A stretch of DNA of 64,000 bases, from assembly GCA_905197685.1 (NCBI GenBank), contig CAJJZS010000003.1, positions 201,031 through 265,030 on the forward strand. Reading direction: 5' to 3'. Both the position numbers and the translations under genes were made by a program. The notes below the pieces were generated by a model. That model saw nothing but the letters and a program-made list of their open reading frames with translations, searched no databases and was not told the origin of the DNA. The stretch is from an uncultured Oscillospiraceae bacterium (GTDB lineage Bacteria > Bacillota > Clostridia > Oscillospirales > Ruminococcaceae). Positions 7,933 through 16,989 of the stretch are shown piece by piece. The first letter of the stretch is position 1, and every line of letters begins with the position of its first letter.

Positions 7933-9591
7933 GTGAAGAAGATAATCGCTTTATTTTTAGCAATGATGTTGTCCGTTTCCATGCTCAGCGGATGCGGTTC
8001 AGAAGAAAACGAACAGGGAACGCAGCAGCAGACACAGCAGAATACAGAAGCCTCGACCGAGGGCAATCTGGTAAGCACAGACTGCAAAGGACAGGTGCTG
8101 ACATGGAATCTGGGAATCGACAGCAGCACTTTAGACCCGGCACACACCGTTTCTGCCGACAGCAAGAGTGTTGTCAACAACACCTTTGAAGGTTTGATGC
8201 GGACAAACGGAGACGAGGTTCAGCCGGCAATGGCGGCTGATATGCCACAGGAAACGGTAAATGAGGATGGAACCGTTACTTTAACCTATACCCTGCGGGA
8301 GTCCTCTTGGTCGGACGGACAGCCGGTAAAGGCGCAGGACTTTGAATTTGCATGGAAACGCTGCGCAGACCCGCAGACAAAGGCGGAAAACGCTTATCAG
8401 CTGTCTGCTTTGCTTAACTATGACCAGATTGCGCAGGGAACCAAGGAAGCGGACGAGCTTGGGGTAAAGGCGTTGGACGATAAAACGCTGGAAGTAACGC
8501 TGAAACAGCCTGCTGAATATTTTAATAAAATGCTGGGAGAACCGGCGTTTATGCCGCTGCGGGAAGATTTGGTTTCCGGAGATGAAGCATGGTCGAAAAA
8601 TCCGCAGAAAGCCGTTTCCAACGGTCCGTTCGCGTTGGCAGGATATACCGAAGGGAAAGAGTTTGTCCTTGCAAAAAATAAAAATTACTGGAATCAGGAA
8701 CAGGTTGCACTGGATTACATTGTAGCAAGAATGTTGGACGAAAACTTTGCTCCGGTGGGCATGGCATTCGGCGATGTTGTTTTAACGCAGGGTGAAATCG
8801 CTCAGCCGGAAAATCAGACCGATACCGAGGGAAACACTGTCGAAGTTCCGAAATTGGCAGATACAATCTCCGCGGAACAGACCCCTTCGGGCAGAGTGGT
8901 AAACCTGGTGGTAAATGCCAACACAGGCAATAAACTCTTGCAGAACAAAGATGTCAGAAATGCGCTGAGCGCAGCTTTGGATCGTACTGCGGCAGCGCAG
9001 GCGGCAGGAGGCGAAGCTCTGCTGTCTGTCAGCGGCATGGGCGGAGAAATGCTTTCTGCTTCTGCTGATGCGGAACAGGCAAAAAGCGTGATTGAAAGCG
9101 CGGCAGATGAAGAAAACAAAATTGAAATTGTTTACCTGGAAAATGAACAGACAGCGGCGGCTTTGGAAGCGGTAAAATCCGCATGGGAAGCGTTGGGATT
9201 GACTGTTACCCTGACCCCTCAGGACGCACAGACTTTCCAAATGAGCCGCAACAGTCTGCAATATGCCGATGTTTTGTGCAGCGTCTGGGAAGCGGATGTA
9301 GCGGACAGAGAGCTGTATTTGCAGCCGTATCTTTCTTCCAACACCCAGTCCGGCTGCGGATATACCAATCCTGAGTTTGATAAAGCGATGATGGAAGCAA
9401 TTCAGGCAAAATCGGAGGAAAGAAATGAAAAATTTGCTCAGGCAGAGCAGATTTTGCTGGATGACGCATATGTGATGCCGCTGTATCGAGAAGTACTTAC
9501 CACAACTTCAGATACTGCAAAAGTTTCCGGTTGGAGCGTCAGCCCCGACGGAACCTATTGGTTCGGAAATGCGACCCTTTCGGAAAAATAA
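7933..9591 (+). CDS. oligopeptide ABC transporter substrate-binding lipoprotein
   Basis: A family 5 extracellular solute-binding protein (OppA/DppA type) that captures peptides outside the membrane for an ABC importer. The chosen GTG start gives a lipoprotein signal, KKIIALFLAMMLSVSMLSGC, with the lipobox LSGC, so Cys near residue 20 would be lipidated. A Gln/Thr/Glu-rich linker follows, then the SBP_bac_5 start (LTWNLGIDSSTLDPAHT), DGTVTLTYTLRESSWSDGQPV, and NGPFAL in the middle. GGGGGA precedes the GTG by about 7 nt; an upstream in-frame ATG at 7885 would add residues before the signal. No permease or ATPase genes lie next to it, so it is an orphan binding protein. Substrate unknown; 552 aa. 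Confidence 0.9.
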   Translation: MKKIIALFLAMMLSVSMLSGCGSEENEQGTQQQTQQNTEASTEGNLVSTDCKGQVLTWNLGIDSSTLDPAHTVSADSKSVVNNTFEGLMRTNGDEVQPAMAADMPQETVNEDGTVTLTYTLRESSWSDGQPVKAQDFEFAWKRCADPQTKAENAYQLSALLNYDQIAQGTKEADELGVKALDDKTLEVTLKQPAEYFNKMLGEPAFMPLREDLVSGDEAWSKNPQKAVSNGPFALAGYTEGKEFVLAKNKNYWNQEQVALDYIVARMLDENFAPVGMAFGDVVLTQGEIAQPENQTDTEGNTVEVPKLADTISAEQTPSGRVVNLVVNANTGNKLLQNKDVRNALSAALDRTAAAQAAGGEALLSVSGMGGEMLSASADAEQAKSVIESAADEENKIEIVYLENEQTAAALEAVKSAWEALGLTVTLTPQDAQTFQMSRNSLQYADVLCSVWEADVADRELYLQPYLSSNTQSGCGYTNPEFDKAMMEAIQAKSEERNEKFAQAEQILLDDAYVMPLYREVLTTTSDTAKVSGWSVSPDGTYWFGNATLSEK

Positions 9592-9602
9592 GAGAAAAAG
9601 CG

Positions 9603-9636
9603 CAGGATTCCCCCGATCGTTTTTGGGGGAATCCTG
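9603..9636 (+). terminator. terminator after the binding-protein gene
   Basis: 12-bp stem CAGGATTCCCCC/GGGGGAATCCTG with a 10-nt loop; the T run after it is interrupted. Confidence 0.7.
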
Positions 9637-9668
9637 TTGTACTTTATTTTAAAAAAGAAGGAAAAAAG

Positions 9669-10091
9669 ATGGAAGAAAAACGGGAACAAAAAATTCAACA
9701 GTGGTTTTCCATGTGGCTTACCCAAACCGATACCGGGATAGAACAGTTGTTTTCTGAAGATTCGATTTATATTGAAAGTTGGGGACCGCAATACCGGGGC
9801 GCACGAGAAATTAAGCGATGGTTTGAGGAATGGAACATTAGAGGAAAGGTGCTTCAATGGGATATTCTGCAATATTTTCACAAGGAAAATCAAACGGCAG
9901 TGCGCTGGTATTTTAAAAACCAAATGCAGGGCGGGGTGAAGGAAGCGTTTGACGGTATAAGTCTGATAGAGTGGAATCCTCAGGGGAAAATCTGCTTTTT
10001 ACAGGAGTTTGGCTGTAACGAAAACAGGTATGACCCATATGCCGATTCAGAGCATCCGACATTCCGAACAGACCCCATAAAATGGTTTTAA
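9669..10091 (+). CDS. NTF2-like / SnoaL-like small protein
   Basis: A 140-aa cytoplasmic protein with the cone-shaped NTF2-like fold pattern. It has WFSMWLTQTDTGIEQLFSEDSIYIESWGPQYRGAREIKRWFEEW (alpha helices then the family IxExWGPxYxGxxEIxxWF turn), then TAVRWYFKNQ and FDGISLIEWNPQGKICFLQEFG strands. Proteins of this type in Clostridia are often annotated only as nuclear transport factor 2 family. Whether it is an enzyme cannot be told. Start 9669 follows GAAGGAAAAAAG. It lies just after the terminator of the preceding gene and may be read by its own weak promoter or by read-through. Confidence 0.75.
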   Translation: MEEKREQKIQQWFSMWLTQTDTGIEQLFSEDSIYIESWGPQYRGAREIKRWFEEWNIRGKVLQWDILQYFHKENQTAVRWYFKNQMQGGVKEAFDGISLIEWNPQGKICFLQEFGCNENRYDPYADSEHPTFRTDPIKWF

Positions 10092-10145
10092 CCAAAACAG
10101 TGGTATCATTTGTCTTCATAGAAGCTTTCGTTTCATTTTACCCGA

Positions 10146-10192
10146 TTGATATAAATTATCAATTAGACAAAACAAAGAAGTTCTCTTATAAT
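10146..10192 (+). promoter_or_regulatory. promoter with upstream dyad before the ECF S component
   Basis: TAGACA (10164-10169), 17-nt spacer, TATAAT (10187-10192). A dyad TTGATA-N5-TATCAA (10146-10162) abuts the -35 and could be an operator. No riboswitch fold was recognised in the short leader. Confidence 0.6.
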
Positions 10193-10238
10193 AGAATAAA
10201 AGCGAAAGATGCGCTGAAAATAAGAGAGGGGTAACAAA

Positions 10239-10796
10239 ATGAAGCAAAGAAAAACAACAATTTTAACCTTTTGCGGTATCTGTATCGCATTAAATATGGT
10301 TCTGGGATATTTGGGAGCGGCGCTGAAACTGCCGTTTTACCTAGATACCATCGGCACCTTTTTTACAGCGGCGATGTTCGGACCGTTTTACGGTGCAGCG
10401 GTGGGAGGTCTTACCAATATTATCAGTGCGTTGATTTTAGGACCGCAGGATATCCCGTTTGCGCTGGTCAGCGTTGCAGTCGGTTTGATAGTCGGATTTG
10501 TTGCAAAGAAAAATCAAAACTACAATCTGAAAACAGCAATCCTTTGCGGTATTGTCTGCGGTGTGGTAGCTCCGTTAATCGGAACCCCGATTGGTATAGC
10601 GGTGTACGGAGGATTGACCGGAACAGTAGGCGATGTACTTTTCCTTTTCTTAAAACAGAGCGGTACAAGCATCTTTGCAGCTTCCTTTATTCCGAAGCTG
10701 ATTAACAATCTGTTGGATAAAACATTGGCTTCTTTGCTGGTGTTCCTGTTAATAAAAAAGATGCCTGCTCAGTATCAACCGTTTTCTAAAAAGTAA
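10239..10796 (+). CDS. ECF transporter S component (substrate-binding membrane subunit)
   Basis: An integral membrane protein of 185 aa with about six hydrophobic segments. It fits the ECF-type vitamin/cofactor transporter S components: an N-terminal KTTILTFCGICIALNMVLGY helix, then LPFYLDTIGTFFTAAMFGPFYGAAVGGLTNII, the loop and helix pattern seen in this superfamily. It captures the substrate and docks on a shared EcfT-EcfA energising module, which must be elsewhere because no such genes are here. Substrate cannot be told from sequence. AGAGAGGGG precedes the ATG. The gene stands alone between a promoter and a strong terminator. Confidence 0.82.
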   Translation: MKQRKTTILTFCGICIALNMVLGYLGAALKLPFYLDTIGTFFTAAMFGPFYGAAVGGLTNIISALILGPQDIPFALVSVAVGLIVGFVAKKNQNYNLKTAILCGIVCGVVAPLIGTPIGIAVYGGLTGTVGDVLFLFLKQSGTSIFAASFIPKLINNLLDKTLASLLVFLLIKKMPAQYQPFSKK

Positions 10797-10834
10797 GTTT
10801 TCTGCAATCAATTTTCTTTAAAGAGGCACTTCCT

Positions 10835-10878
10835 AAAAAACAAGGGAAATATCCATTTGGATATTTCCCTTGTTTTTT
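10835..10878 (+). terminator. strong terminator after the ECF gene
   Basis: Perfect 20-bp stem (10835-10854 with 10859-10878), 4-nt loop, ending in TTTTTT. Works in both directions. Confidence 0.92.
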
Positions 10879-10911
10879 GCCATACTAAAGAAAAAAGAAC
10901 GGATGGGATAA

Positions 10912-11337
10912 ATGATGAATAAAAAAGTACTGTGCAATCTGCTCCTTTTTTTCGCAGGCGGACTCGGTTATTCTGTTTTGGAAATTCTTTGGCGGGGATT
11001 TACTCATTGGACGATGTTTTTACTAGGAGGAGTGTGCTATCTGTTGATTATACAGGCGGCATCGGTGTGTAAAGGAAGATTGCCGCTGTGGTTTTGCTGT
11101 TTTTGCAGCGCGGCAGCTGTTACGATGTTGGAGTTTGCAACAGGGTGTCTGGTTAATCTGCTGTTGGGGTGGAATGTTTGGGATTATCGGGGACAGCCGC
11201 TGAATTTGTTGGGACAAGTGTGCATCGGGTTTACCGCTTTGTGGTTTTTGCTGAGCATACCGGTAGCAGAATTGGGGCTTTGGATGAAAGACAAAATCCG
11301 ACAAAGCTTAGACCGAATTATGGGAGCGGCAGAATAA
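10912..11337 (+). CDS. small polytopic membrane protein, putative ABC-transporter type IV (DUF1113-like)
   Basis: A 141-aa protein with four predicted membrane segments. The WNVWDYRGQPLNLLGQVC segment near residue 88, after an EF-containing helix (VTMLEFATGCLVNLLLG), is the hallmark of the family often annotated as putative ABC-transporter type IV (PF06541, formerly DUF1113). No biochemical function is established for this family. Two ATGs (10912, 10915) compete; spacing does not decide. It lies between the terminator at 10878 and the converging radical SAM gene. Confidence 0.75.
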   Translation: MMNKKVLCNLLLFFAGGLGYSVLEILWRGFTHWTMFLLGGVCYLLIIQAASVCKGRLPLWFCCFCSAAAVTMLEFATGCLVNLLLGWNVWDYRGQPLNLLGQVCIGFTALWFLLSIPVAELGLWMKDKIRQSLDRIMGAAE

Positions 11338-11345
11338 AAACCGAA

Positions 11346-12236
11346 TCAGATTGAATATCTCTGCGCATATCCACAGTGGCGGCATAGCTCTTCGGACGGG
11401 GTTCGGTGAGAAAATCCTTCATACAAAGCGCGTGCGCGGGGAGAGCGCAAAATCTCTGCTAAGGGTTGTCTGTATACATTTCCCAAATCAATGCTGCCCT
11501 CCGAGTCCAAACAGCAGGGAACCACAGTGCCGTCGCACAAAATCCCAAACTGATCGCGCAGACCGTGACAAAATACTTGTCGATAGGATTGCTCGGCAGC
11601 AAGGTCGGGCCATGCAAATTTTTCGGCAGTTTCCAAGTAAATGCGTGGAGATAAGGAAACGGAAGGACGACATTCCAACGCTTCGGCAAGGTCAAAATCA
11701 AGACGGAAAAACCGGGTCAGCTCGGAAAGAATATCTACATTTTTCTGGTTTGCCGCTTTTAAGGTTGCGCTGTCTTTGTTCCAAAGGCGAAGAACAACAT
11801 AGGTTTTTCCAATATCCGATGCCGCCTTGCAAAATTCCAAAATGTCAGACAGATATTCTTGCAGGGTTTGCCCGGTTCGATTCGCTTCAAAACTGTGAAC
11901 CGAAATGCTCACCCGATATAGGGCGGGGGAAGAAAGCAGGATATTTTGCCGACTTTTTAAAAGAGTTCCGTTGGTAGTCAGCGAAACTTTAAGATTTTCC
12001 CGATGGCAAATCTCCAAAAATTCGGGAAGTAACGGGTGCAGCAGCGGTTCCCCCATAATGTGAAAATAAACATAATCGGTCATGGGCTTCACCTGCTCGA
12101 TCAGATGGATAAACTGCGCTTTGTCAATCCATCCCGCAGGACGGTTGGTTTTGGGGCAGAAGTTGCAATTAAGATTACAGACATTGGTGATTTCAAGATA
12201 GGCTTTTTTGAAGGGTTTGCGATTTTTATCCGCCAT
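11346..12236 (-). CDS. radical SAM/SPASM domain protein
   Basis: A 296-aa iron-sulfur enzyme. The radical SAM cluster motif CNLNCNFC (CxxxCxxC) lies near residue 20 after AYLEITN, followed by the GEPLLHP glycine-rich S-adenosylmethionine motif and VSLTTNGTLL. The C-terminal part has Cys pairs (CDGTVVPCCLDSEG and ELCRHCGYAQRY), the pattern of an auxiliary cluster (SPASM) domain. It could be a peptide- or protein-modifying enzyme, but no peptide precursor gene was seen beside it. The start at 12236 (MADKNRK) has AAGGAG 8 nt upstream; a further ATG at 12266 has no ribosome site. Substrate unknown. Confidence 0.85.
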   Translation of the reverse strand: MADKNRKPFKKAYLEITNVCNLNCNFCPKTNRPAGWIDKAQFIHLIEQVKPMTDYVYFHIMGEPLLHPLLPEFLEICHRENLKVSLTTNGTLLKSRQNILLSSPALYRVSISVHSFEANRTGQTLQEYLSDILEFCKAASDIGKTYVVLRLWNKDSATLKAANQKNVDILSELTRFFRLDFDLAEALECRPSVSLSPRIYLETAEKFAWPDLAAEQSYRQVFCHGLRDQFGILCDGTVVPCCLDSEGSIDLGNVYRQPLAEILRSPRARALYEGFSHRTPSEELCRHCGYAQRYSI

Positions 12237-12374
12237 GTAAAACGCTCCTTTTTGCTTTAAAATCATGTATTCAGTATAACAGAAAAATTAAAAAAGAGCA
12301 AAGAGCGGAAGGCAGCAAAACAAGGAAAAATCACTGTGGGGTAAAAGGTTGATTGTTTTTGTTTTGTCATATCA

Positions 12375-12412
12375 AACGCCTTTGTACAGCGATAAATCCA
12401 TACAAAGGCGTT
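12375..12412. terminator. bidirectional terminator
   Basis: 12-bp stem AACGCCTTTGTA/TACAAAGGCGTT, 14-nt loop, T-rich after it on the plus strand. It lies downstream of the ABC exporter (minus). Confidence 0.75.
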
Positions 12413-12458
12413 TTTTAAAAGAATTCTTGCCGGAAAATCTTTTCATTTTCTAAGAGTT

Positions 12459-14009
12459 TTATCGGCGAACGATAATTTGTTCGTCAAATTGGTCTGCATA
12501 GTTTTCTGCATTGTGAGCGATGATAACCAAAGTTTTATCAATTTGAGCAAGGTGTTTCATAAATTCATCTATGGTAACCCGATTCATCGCAGAAAAAGGC
12601 TCGTCTAAAAGAATCATATCTTTTTCACTGCACAATGCCCGAAGCAGGGCGATAACCTGTTTTTCCCCGCCGCTCATATTGCGGGGGTTAGTGCTGTTCT
12701 TAATATGAGAGATGATGTTAGCAGGAAAATACGATTCATATTTTTTTAGATTTGCCCTGTCATAAGTTCCGTAGACAGTCACATTTTCCAGATAGGAGGC
12801 GTTAAAAATTATTGGGGACTGGGGTACATAACAGATACTTTCGGAGATAAAATCATTGTCGCCCCGACCGTCATAAAGAACCGAACCGGAATCTGCTTTT
12901 TCAAAGCGCATGAGCAGCCGGAAAAATACACTTTTTCCTGCGCCGTTTTCTCCCAGCACCAGATATTTTTTCGGGAAAGTCAGTTCTGCCGGCGGAGTGT
13001 GGATCTCTGCTCCTTCATAGTGTTTTTCCATCGCAGTTGCGCAAATGTTATGAATTGGTAAAGAAGCTGCGGGAGCTTTCGGAATATTTTTTTCAATGAT
13101 TGCCGTAATCTTTTTCTGTATCTCGCGGACAGAATGTACCAATCCGATGCAGACATTCATTTCATACATCGGGTCAATAAATTTTGTACTGTAAGTAAAA
13201 GCATTAACCGCCATACCTAAAGTGATGGCGTGACAATTCAGCAAAACGGCAATCGCTGCAAAAACAATAAGACCGATTGCTTCTACGGAACCGCCATTTA
13301 AAACCATAGCAAAGCTGTTTAGCTTCCGAAAATTCATATTGAGATTCAGAACGCGGTTCAGCTCCTCATCGTGAAGTTCGGACAGTTTTTCGCGTCCCTT
13401 TGAATCCAGAATATCGTGAGCCTCATATAAAAGCTTTGCAGAAGCTGTGTATTGTCCGACTCCGTCCATATAATCCTTATTCCGTTTAGATAATTTTTTG
13501 TCAGTGAGTTTCGGTACAAACACTACCGCAAGGGAGAAAAACAGAATCAGCGCAGCGACAGAAATATCCACAAAAAGTATCAGGGATACTCCAAACACAG
13601 CAATCATAATAACAGAGCGAATGACAGAAAGCAGCGGACTTAGATAGTTTTGGCACATTTCAGTAATGTCATTTGCCTGCATAGAAATGTATTCTACCAC
13701 ATCATACCGGTGATATGCCTCGAAATCGCGTCGAATAACAGCGTCAAAGAAATCTTTTTTGATGGATTTTTCAAATCTGATGCGGCGGTAATCTGCCAGT
13801 CGATTGGAAAAATATGCTTCGGCAAGATAAAGAAAAAAGATGACTGCGTAGACGGCTAAAAGCTTTCCCATATAGGAAAATCCCTTTTGGTAGTTATCAA
13901 TCAGCAAACCGGGAAACAGCAGCATCACTGCGCTGATGACAGCTTCTATCAGGCTTGCTGCAATCGTAGCGGCAATATACCAGCGTATTGTATGGAGATA
14001 CTTTCTCAA
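12459..14009 (-). CDS. ABC exporter, fused permease and ATPase
   Basis: A half-transporter of 516 aa. The N-terminal ~280 residues carry the membrane domain (hydrophobic helices such as IAATIAASLIEAVISAVMLLFPGLL). The C-terminal ATPase has Walker A GENGAGKSVFFRLL, signature MSGGEKQVIALLRAL, Walker B MILLDEPFSAMN and the switch His in VIIAHN. It is shorter than typical MsbA-like exporters (about 580 aa) because the nucleotide-binding domain is compact. It is a single gene with its own promoter and works as a dimer. Substrate is unknown; peptide or drug export are possible. Confidence 0.88.
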   Translation of the reverse strand: MRKYLHTIRWYIAATIAASLIEAVISAVMLLFPGLLIDNYQKGFSYMGKLLAVYAVIFFLYLAEAYFSNRLADYRRIRFEKSIKKDFFDAVIRRDFEAYHRYDVVEYISMQANDITEMCQNYLSPLLSVIRSVIMIAVFGVSLILFVDISVAALILFFSLAVVFVPKLTDKKLSKRNKDYMDGVGQYTASAKLLYEAHDILDSKGREKLSELHDEELNRVLNLNMNFRKLNSFAMVLNGGSVEAIGLIVFAAIAVLLNCHAITLGMAVNAFTYSTKFIDPMYEMNVCIGLVHSVREIQKKITAIIEKNIPKAPAASLPIHNICATAMEKHYEGAEIHTPPAELTFPKKYLVLGENGAGKSVFFRLLMRFEKADSGSVLYDGRGDNDFISESICYVPQSPIIFNASYLENVTVYGTYDRANLKKYESYFPANIISHIKNSTNPRNMSGGEKQVIALLRALCSEKDMILLDEPFSAMNRVTIDEFMKHLAQIDKTLVIIAHNAENYADQFDEQIIVRR

Positions 14010-14050
14010 TTTTTATACCCTCCTCTTAGACTTTATGCTGATTTGTTAAT

Positions 14051-14114
14051 GTACAAAAGGGATTCCCTTTTGTACCGATATTCTAAAAATATCAGAAGAG
14101 GAGATAAGTGTCAA
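14051..14114 (-). promoter_or_regulatory. promoter and perfect palindrome in the leader of the ABC exporter
   Basis: Minus strand: TTGACA (14109-14114), 17-nt spacer, TATTTT (14086-14091). Between the start point and the ATG lies GTACAAAAGGG-ATT-CCCTTTTGTAC (14051-14075), a perfect 11-bp dyad. It could be a repressor operator or an mRNA hairpin. Confidence 0.55.
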
Positions 14115-14239
14115 TAAAATTTGTTTGATTTGTGTTTTTTGTCAGATGTTGATACCAGGTTTTGTCCGAATTATCCAAAGAATAATCTGTCTGCATTTGT
14201 TTATCTGCATTGCTCCCATCAATTCAAAGCGAGGATTGG

Positions 14240-14268
14240 TTGAAGGCAGTTGCCCTTTCTGATATAAT
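14240..14268 (+). promoter_or_regulatory. sigma-A promoter of the rRNA methyltransferase
   Basis: TTGAAG (14240-14245), 17-nt spacer, TATAAT (14263-14268); ATG at 14308. Confidence 0.7.
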
Positions 14269-14307
14269 AAAACAAAAAAGAGCAAGGGATTGCAGCAGGA
14301 GGATATT

Positions 14308-15939
14308 ATGTTAAAAAAGAATCAAGTGGAGGAAGCGGTTATCACCGCAATGTCTTCAGACGGAAACGGAATTGCAAAGCTGGACGGAATGGTTGTGTTT
14401 GTTCCCTATACAGCGGTCGGAGACCGATTAAAAATAAAAATTGTCAAAGTGCAGAAAAACTACGCTTTCGGTATCATACAGGAAATTTTAACCCCGTCCG
14501 CAGACCGTGTGGAGGACGGATGTCCGATTTATCAGAAATGCGGAGGCTGCGCATTTCGCCATATCTCCTATCAGGCAGAGCTTCGGCATAAGGCAGAGTT
14601 TGTGGAATCCAACTTAAAACGCTTGGGCGGGGTAACGCCGCAAATGTTGCCGATTACTCCCTCTCCTCTGCAAAAAGAGTACCGCAATAAGGCGCAGTAC
14701 CCCATTCGCGAAACGGACGGAGAGGTGCAGGCAGGATTTTTTGCAAAGCGCAGCCACCGTGTTATTTCCTGCGCAGGGTGTGATTTGCAGCCGGCATTTT
14801 TCCAGGATATTTTGGAATATACCAAGCAGTTTTTGCAGGATAAAAAGATTTCTGCCTATGAGGAAGAAACAGGAAAAGGAACCGTTCGCCACTTGTATCT
14901 TCGCTGGGGCGAGGTTTCCGGCGAAGTGATGGTTTGTTTGGTTGTCAATGGGAATAAGCTGCCCTTTGCACAGGAGTATGTAGAAGGTCTGCTTGAAGTT
15001 TGTCCAAAGGTGGCTTCGGTGGTGCTGAATATCAATCAGGGAAAAGATAATGTTATTTTGGGGCAAAAGTGCGTCACCTTGTACGGAAAGGATACTATTG
15101 AGGATACCTTGTGCGGTGTGACCTTTGAATTGTCTCCGCAAAGTTTCTACCAGGTAAATCGTCAGGCAGCGCAGAAGTTGTATCGTTTGGCAGCAGAATT
15201 AGCTGACTTTCGTGGAGATGAGCTGTTGGTTGACCTTTACTGCGGCGCAGGAACTATCGGTTTGTCGATGGCAAATCAGGTTCGTGAGCTAATCGGTGTG
15301 GAAATTGTGCCGGAAGCGGTTGAAAATGCAAAAGCAAATGCGGCACACTGTGGGGTAAAGAACGCAACCTTCCTCTGCGCAGATGCAAAACAGGCAGCGT
15401 CGGAGCTTGCAGCGCAGAATCTGTGTCCCGATGTGATTGTGGTAGACCCTCCGCGCAAAGGCTGTGACCTTGAGGTTCTTCAGGCAATCGCTCAGATGTC
15501 TCCACAGAAATTGATTTATATCTCCTGCAACAGTGCATCGCTGGCGCGCGACTGCAAAGAGTTGGAGAAACTGGGCTACCATACTCTGAAAGCCGCTCCT
15601 GTTGACCTCTTCCCAAGGACAACACACGTGGAGACGGTTGTTTTGCTTTCCAAGGGAGAAATCGACTCGAAGAAAGTGCGGGTGGAGTTCTCACTGGAGG
15701 ATATGGATATGTCCGGTTTCCAGAAGGGCGCGACTTATGAGCAGATCAAGGCGTATGTGCTGGAGCATTCTGGCTTGAAGGTATCTTCCCTGTACATCTC
15801 ACAGATAAAACGCAAATGCGGGTTGGAGGTTGGGCAGAACTATAATTTGTCGAAAAAGGAAGATGCCAAAGTGCCGCAGTGTCCGCCAGAAAAAGAGAGC
15901 GCAATTAGGGAAGCACTGAAATTTTACAATCTTATATAG
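14308..15939 (+). CDS. rlmD: 23S rRNA (uracil-5-)-methyltransferase, RlmD/TrmA family
   Basis: Uses S-adenosylmethionine to make 5-methyluridine in rRNA (RlmD/RumA-like); cytoplasmic. An N-terminal TRAM domain (residues 1-60) is followed by the Fe-S Cys cluster CPIYQKCGGCAFRHI near residue 75. The methyltransferase domain has LVDLYCGAGTIGL (SAM motif), DPPRKGCD and the catalytic YISCNSASLARDC. The length, 543 aa, exceeds the typical 450: the last ~100 residues (KKVRVEFSLEDMD onward) form an extra domain with KVSSLYISQIKRKCGL, seen as an appended tail in some clostridial homologues. AGGAGG is 6 nt before the ATG. Other TrmA-family roles (tRNA) cannot be excluded. Confidence 0.9.
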   Translation: MLKKNQVEEAVITAMSSDGNGIAKLDGMVVFVPYTAVGDRLKIKIVKVQKNYAFGIIQEILTPSADRVEDGCPIYQKCGGCAFRHISYQAELRHKAEFVESNLKRLGGVTPQMLPITPSPLQKEYRNKAQYPIRETDGEVQAGFFAKRSHRVISCAGCDLQPAFFQDILEYTKQFLQDKKISAYEEETGKGTVRHLYLRWGEVSGEVMVCLVVNGNKLPFAQEYVEGLLEVCPKVASVVLNINQGKDNVILGQKCVTLYGKDTIEDTLCGVTFELSPQSFYQVNRQAAQKLYRLAAELADFRGDELLVDLYCGAGTIGLSMANQVRELIGVEIVPEAVENAKANAAHCGVKNATFLCADAKQAASELAAQNLCPDVIVVDPPRKGCDLEVLQAIAQMSPQKLIYISCNSASLARDCKELEKLGYHTLKAAPVDLFPRTTHVETVVLLSKGEIDSKKVRVEFSLEDMDMSGFQKGATYEQIKAYVLEHSGLKVSSLYISQIKRKCGLEVGQNYNLSKKEDAKVPQCPPEKESAIREALKFYNLI

Positions 15940-15971
15940 CATATAAATACAACAAAAAATCTAAACTTTTT

Positions 15972-16011
15972 AAAAGGCTGTACCACAGATTCTCGGCGGT
16001 ACAGCTTTTTT
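15972..16011 (+). terminator. terminator after rlmD
   Basis: Stem GGCTGTACC/GGTACAGC with a 13-nt loop and TTTTTT after it. The acquired region begins just beyond. Confidence 0.82.
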
Positions 16012-16023
16012 ATGGAGTTTATC

Positions 16024-16032
16024 CCTTTTCAT
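16024..16032. repeat. 9-bp direct repeat, possible left boundary of acquired region
   Basis: CCTTTTCAT occurs here and at 28545-28553. The two copies bracket the metal-resistance genes and the mobilizable element exactly between the rlmD terminator and the two-component promoter. A short repeat can arise by chance; this is a candidate core only. Confidence 0.25.
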
Positions 16033-16060
16033 TTTCGCTAACTCTCATACCGATGTATGG

Positions 16061-16975
16061 TCATTTTCTGAGATTTTTCCGATACTCTTTTGGCAATACG
16101 CCAAAATGACGCTTGAAGGTGTCTGAAAAACGGCTTTGACTATCGTACCCTACTTTTCTGGCAACATCTGCCACGCTCAAATCGGTGGACTGGAGAAGCT
16201 GCGCAGCGGCTTCCATACGGTGTTCACGAATATGTGCAGCAATCGATGTCCCATAGATTTCCTTAAACATATTTTTTAAGGTAGTTGGATTCATCAGATA
16301 CTGTTTTGACAGGGATTCGATGGAGCACCGCTGTTCAAGATTTTCAATCAGCTGGTCATGTACCTGACGGATGATCTCCACCTGCTCTGAACGGTACTCT
16401 GTCAGGTGTTTTTCACGGCTGACTTCCATGCCGCTTAATACGAGCAGAAGCTCCAGAACTTTAACTTTTTGCCATGTTGTCCGCGTTTCTTCCGGCGATT
16501 GATAAAGTGCCTGAAAGATTTGCTGGACAATTTCGTTTCCTGCCAGCACCGTACATGTTCCGCCTTTACAATATTTTTCGAGCAACAGTTCCCCTGTGAC
16601 AGAAGAACCTGCTAAAGGCATTGGCGGCGCATCAGTCAGCTGTTCCAGATCAATGCAAATCACGATACCTTCATAGGAACCGTTTGGAAGAGTGACAATG
16701 GAATTAACGCACGTATCCATTGTATTCAGCGAAAAATCACCTGACCCAAGATAAATCTGGTTCCCACCATACATATTCCATCCGATCTTACCTGATATAC
16801 AATAGTTGATCTCCATCACATGAGCCAATGGCTCATGGCAGAATCGAAAACTGTCTTGACCGGATACGGAAAAAAATGTGATCCCAATACCGGGATATAG
16901 CTCTGTCATTTCCCCATGTGGCTCCCCTGTTTCACGATGGACAGCCTTCAAAATTTCTTTTTGCTTCTGTTTCAC
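16061..16975 (-). CDS. AraC family transcriptional regulator
   Basis: A 304-aa regulator. The N-terminal part is a sensor domain of unknown ligand. The C-terminal ~100 residues hold the two helix-turn-helix motifs of AraC: SIESLSKQYLMNPTTLKNMFKEIYG and ADVARKVGYDSQSRFSDTFKRHFGVLPKEYRK, the last being the family signature. It starts 15 nt downstream of the ArsR gene, so both are one transcript. Codon choice is richer in G and C than the flanking chromosome, as in the next genes, suggesting co-acquisition. Related regulators in Clostridia often sit beside siderophore or metal uptake genes. Confidence 0.88.
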   Translation of the reverse strand: MKQKQKEILKAVHRETGEPHGEMTELYPGIGITFFSVSGQDSFRFCHEPLAHVMEINYCISGKIGWNMYGGNQIYLGSGDFSLNTMDTCVNSIVTLPNGSYEGIVICIDLEQLTDAPPMPLAGSSVTGELLLEKYCKGGTCTVLAGNEIVQQIFQALYQSPEETRTTWQKVKVLELLLVLSGMEVSREKHLTEYRSEQVEIIRQVHDQLIENLEQRCSIESLSKQYLMNPTTLKNMFKEIYGTSIAAHIREHRMEAAAQLLQSTDLSVADVARKVGYDSQSRFSDTFKRHFGVLPKEYRKNLRK

Positions 16976-16989
16976 CTCAGTTTCCCCCT

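Noticed and set aside
10092..10238. Riboswitch before the ECF S component
   Set aside because: The leader is only about 40 nt and shows no known aptamer pattern; a dyad at the promoter is all that is visible.
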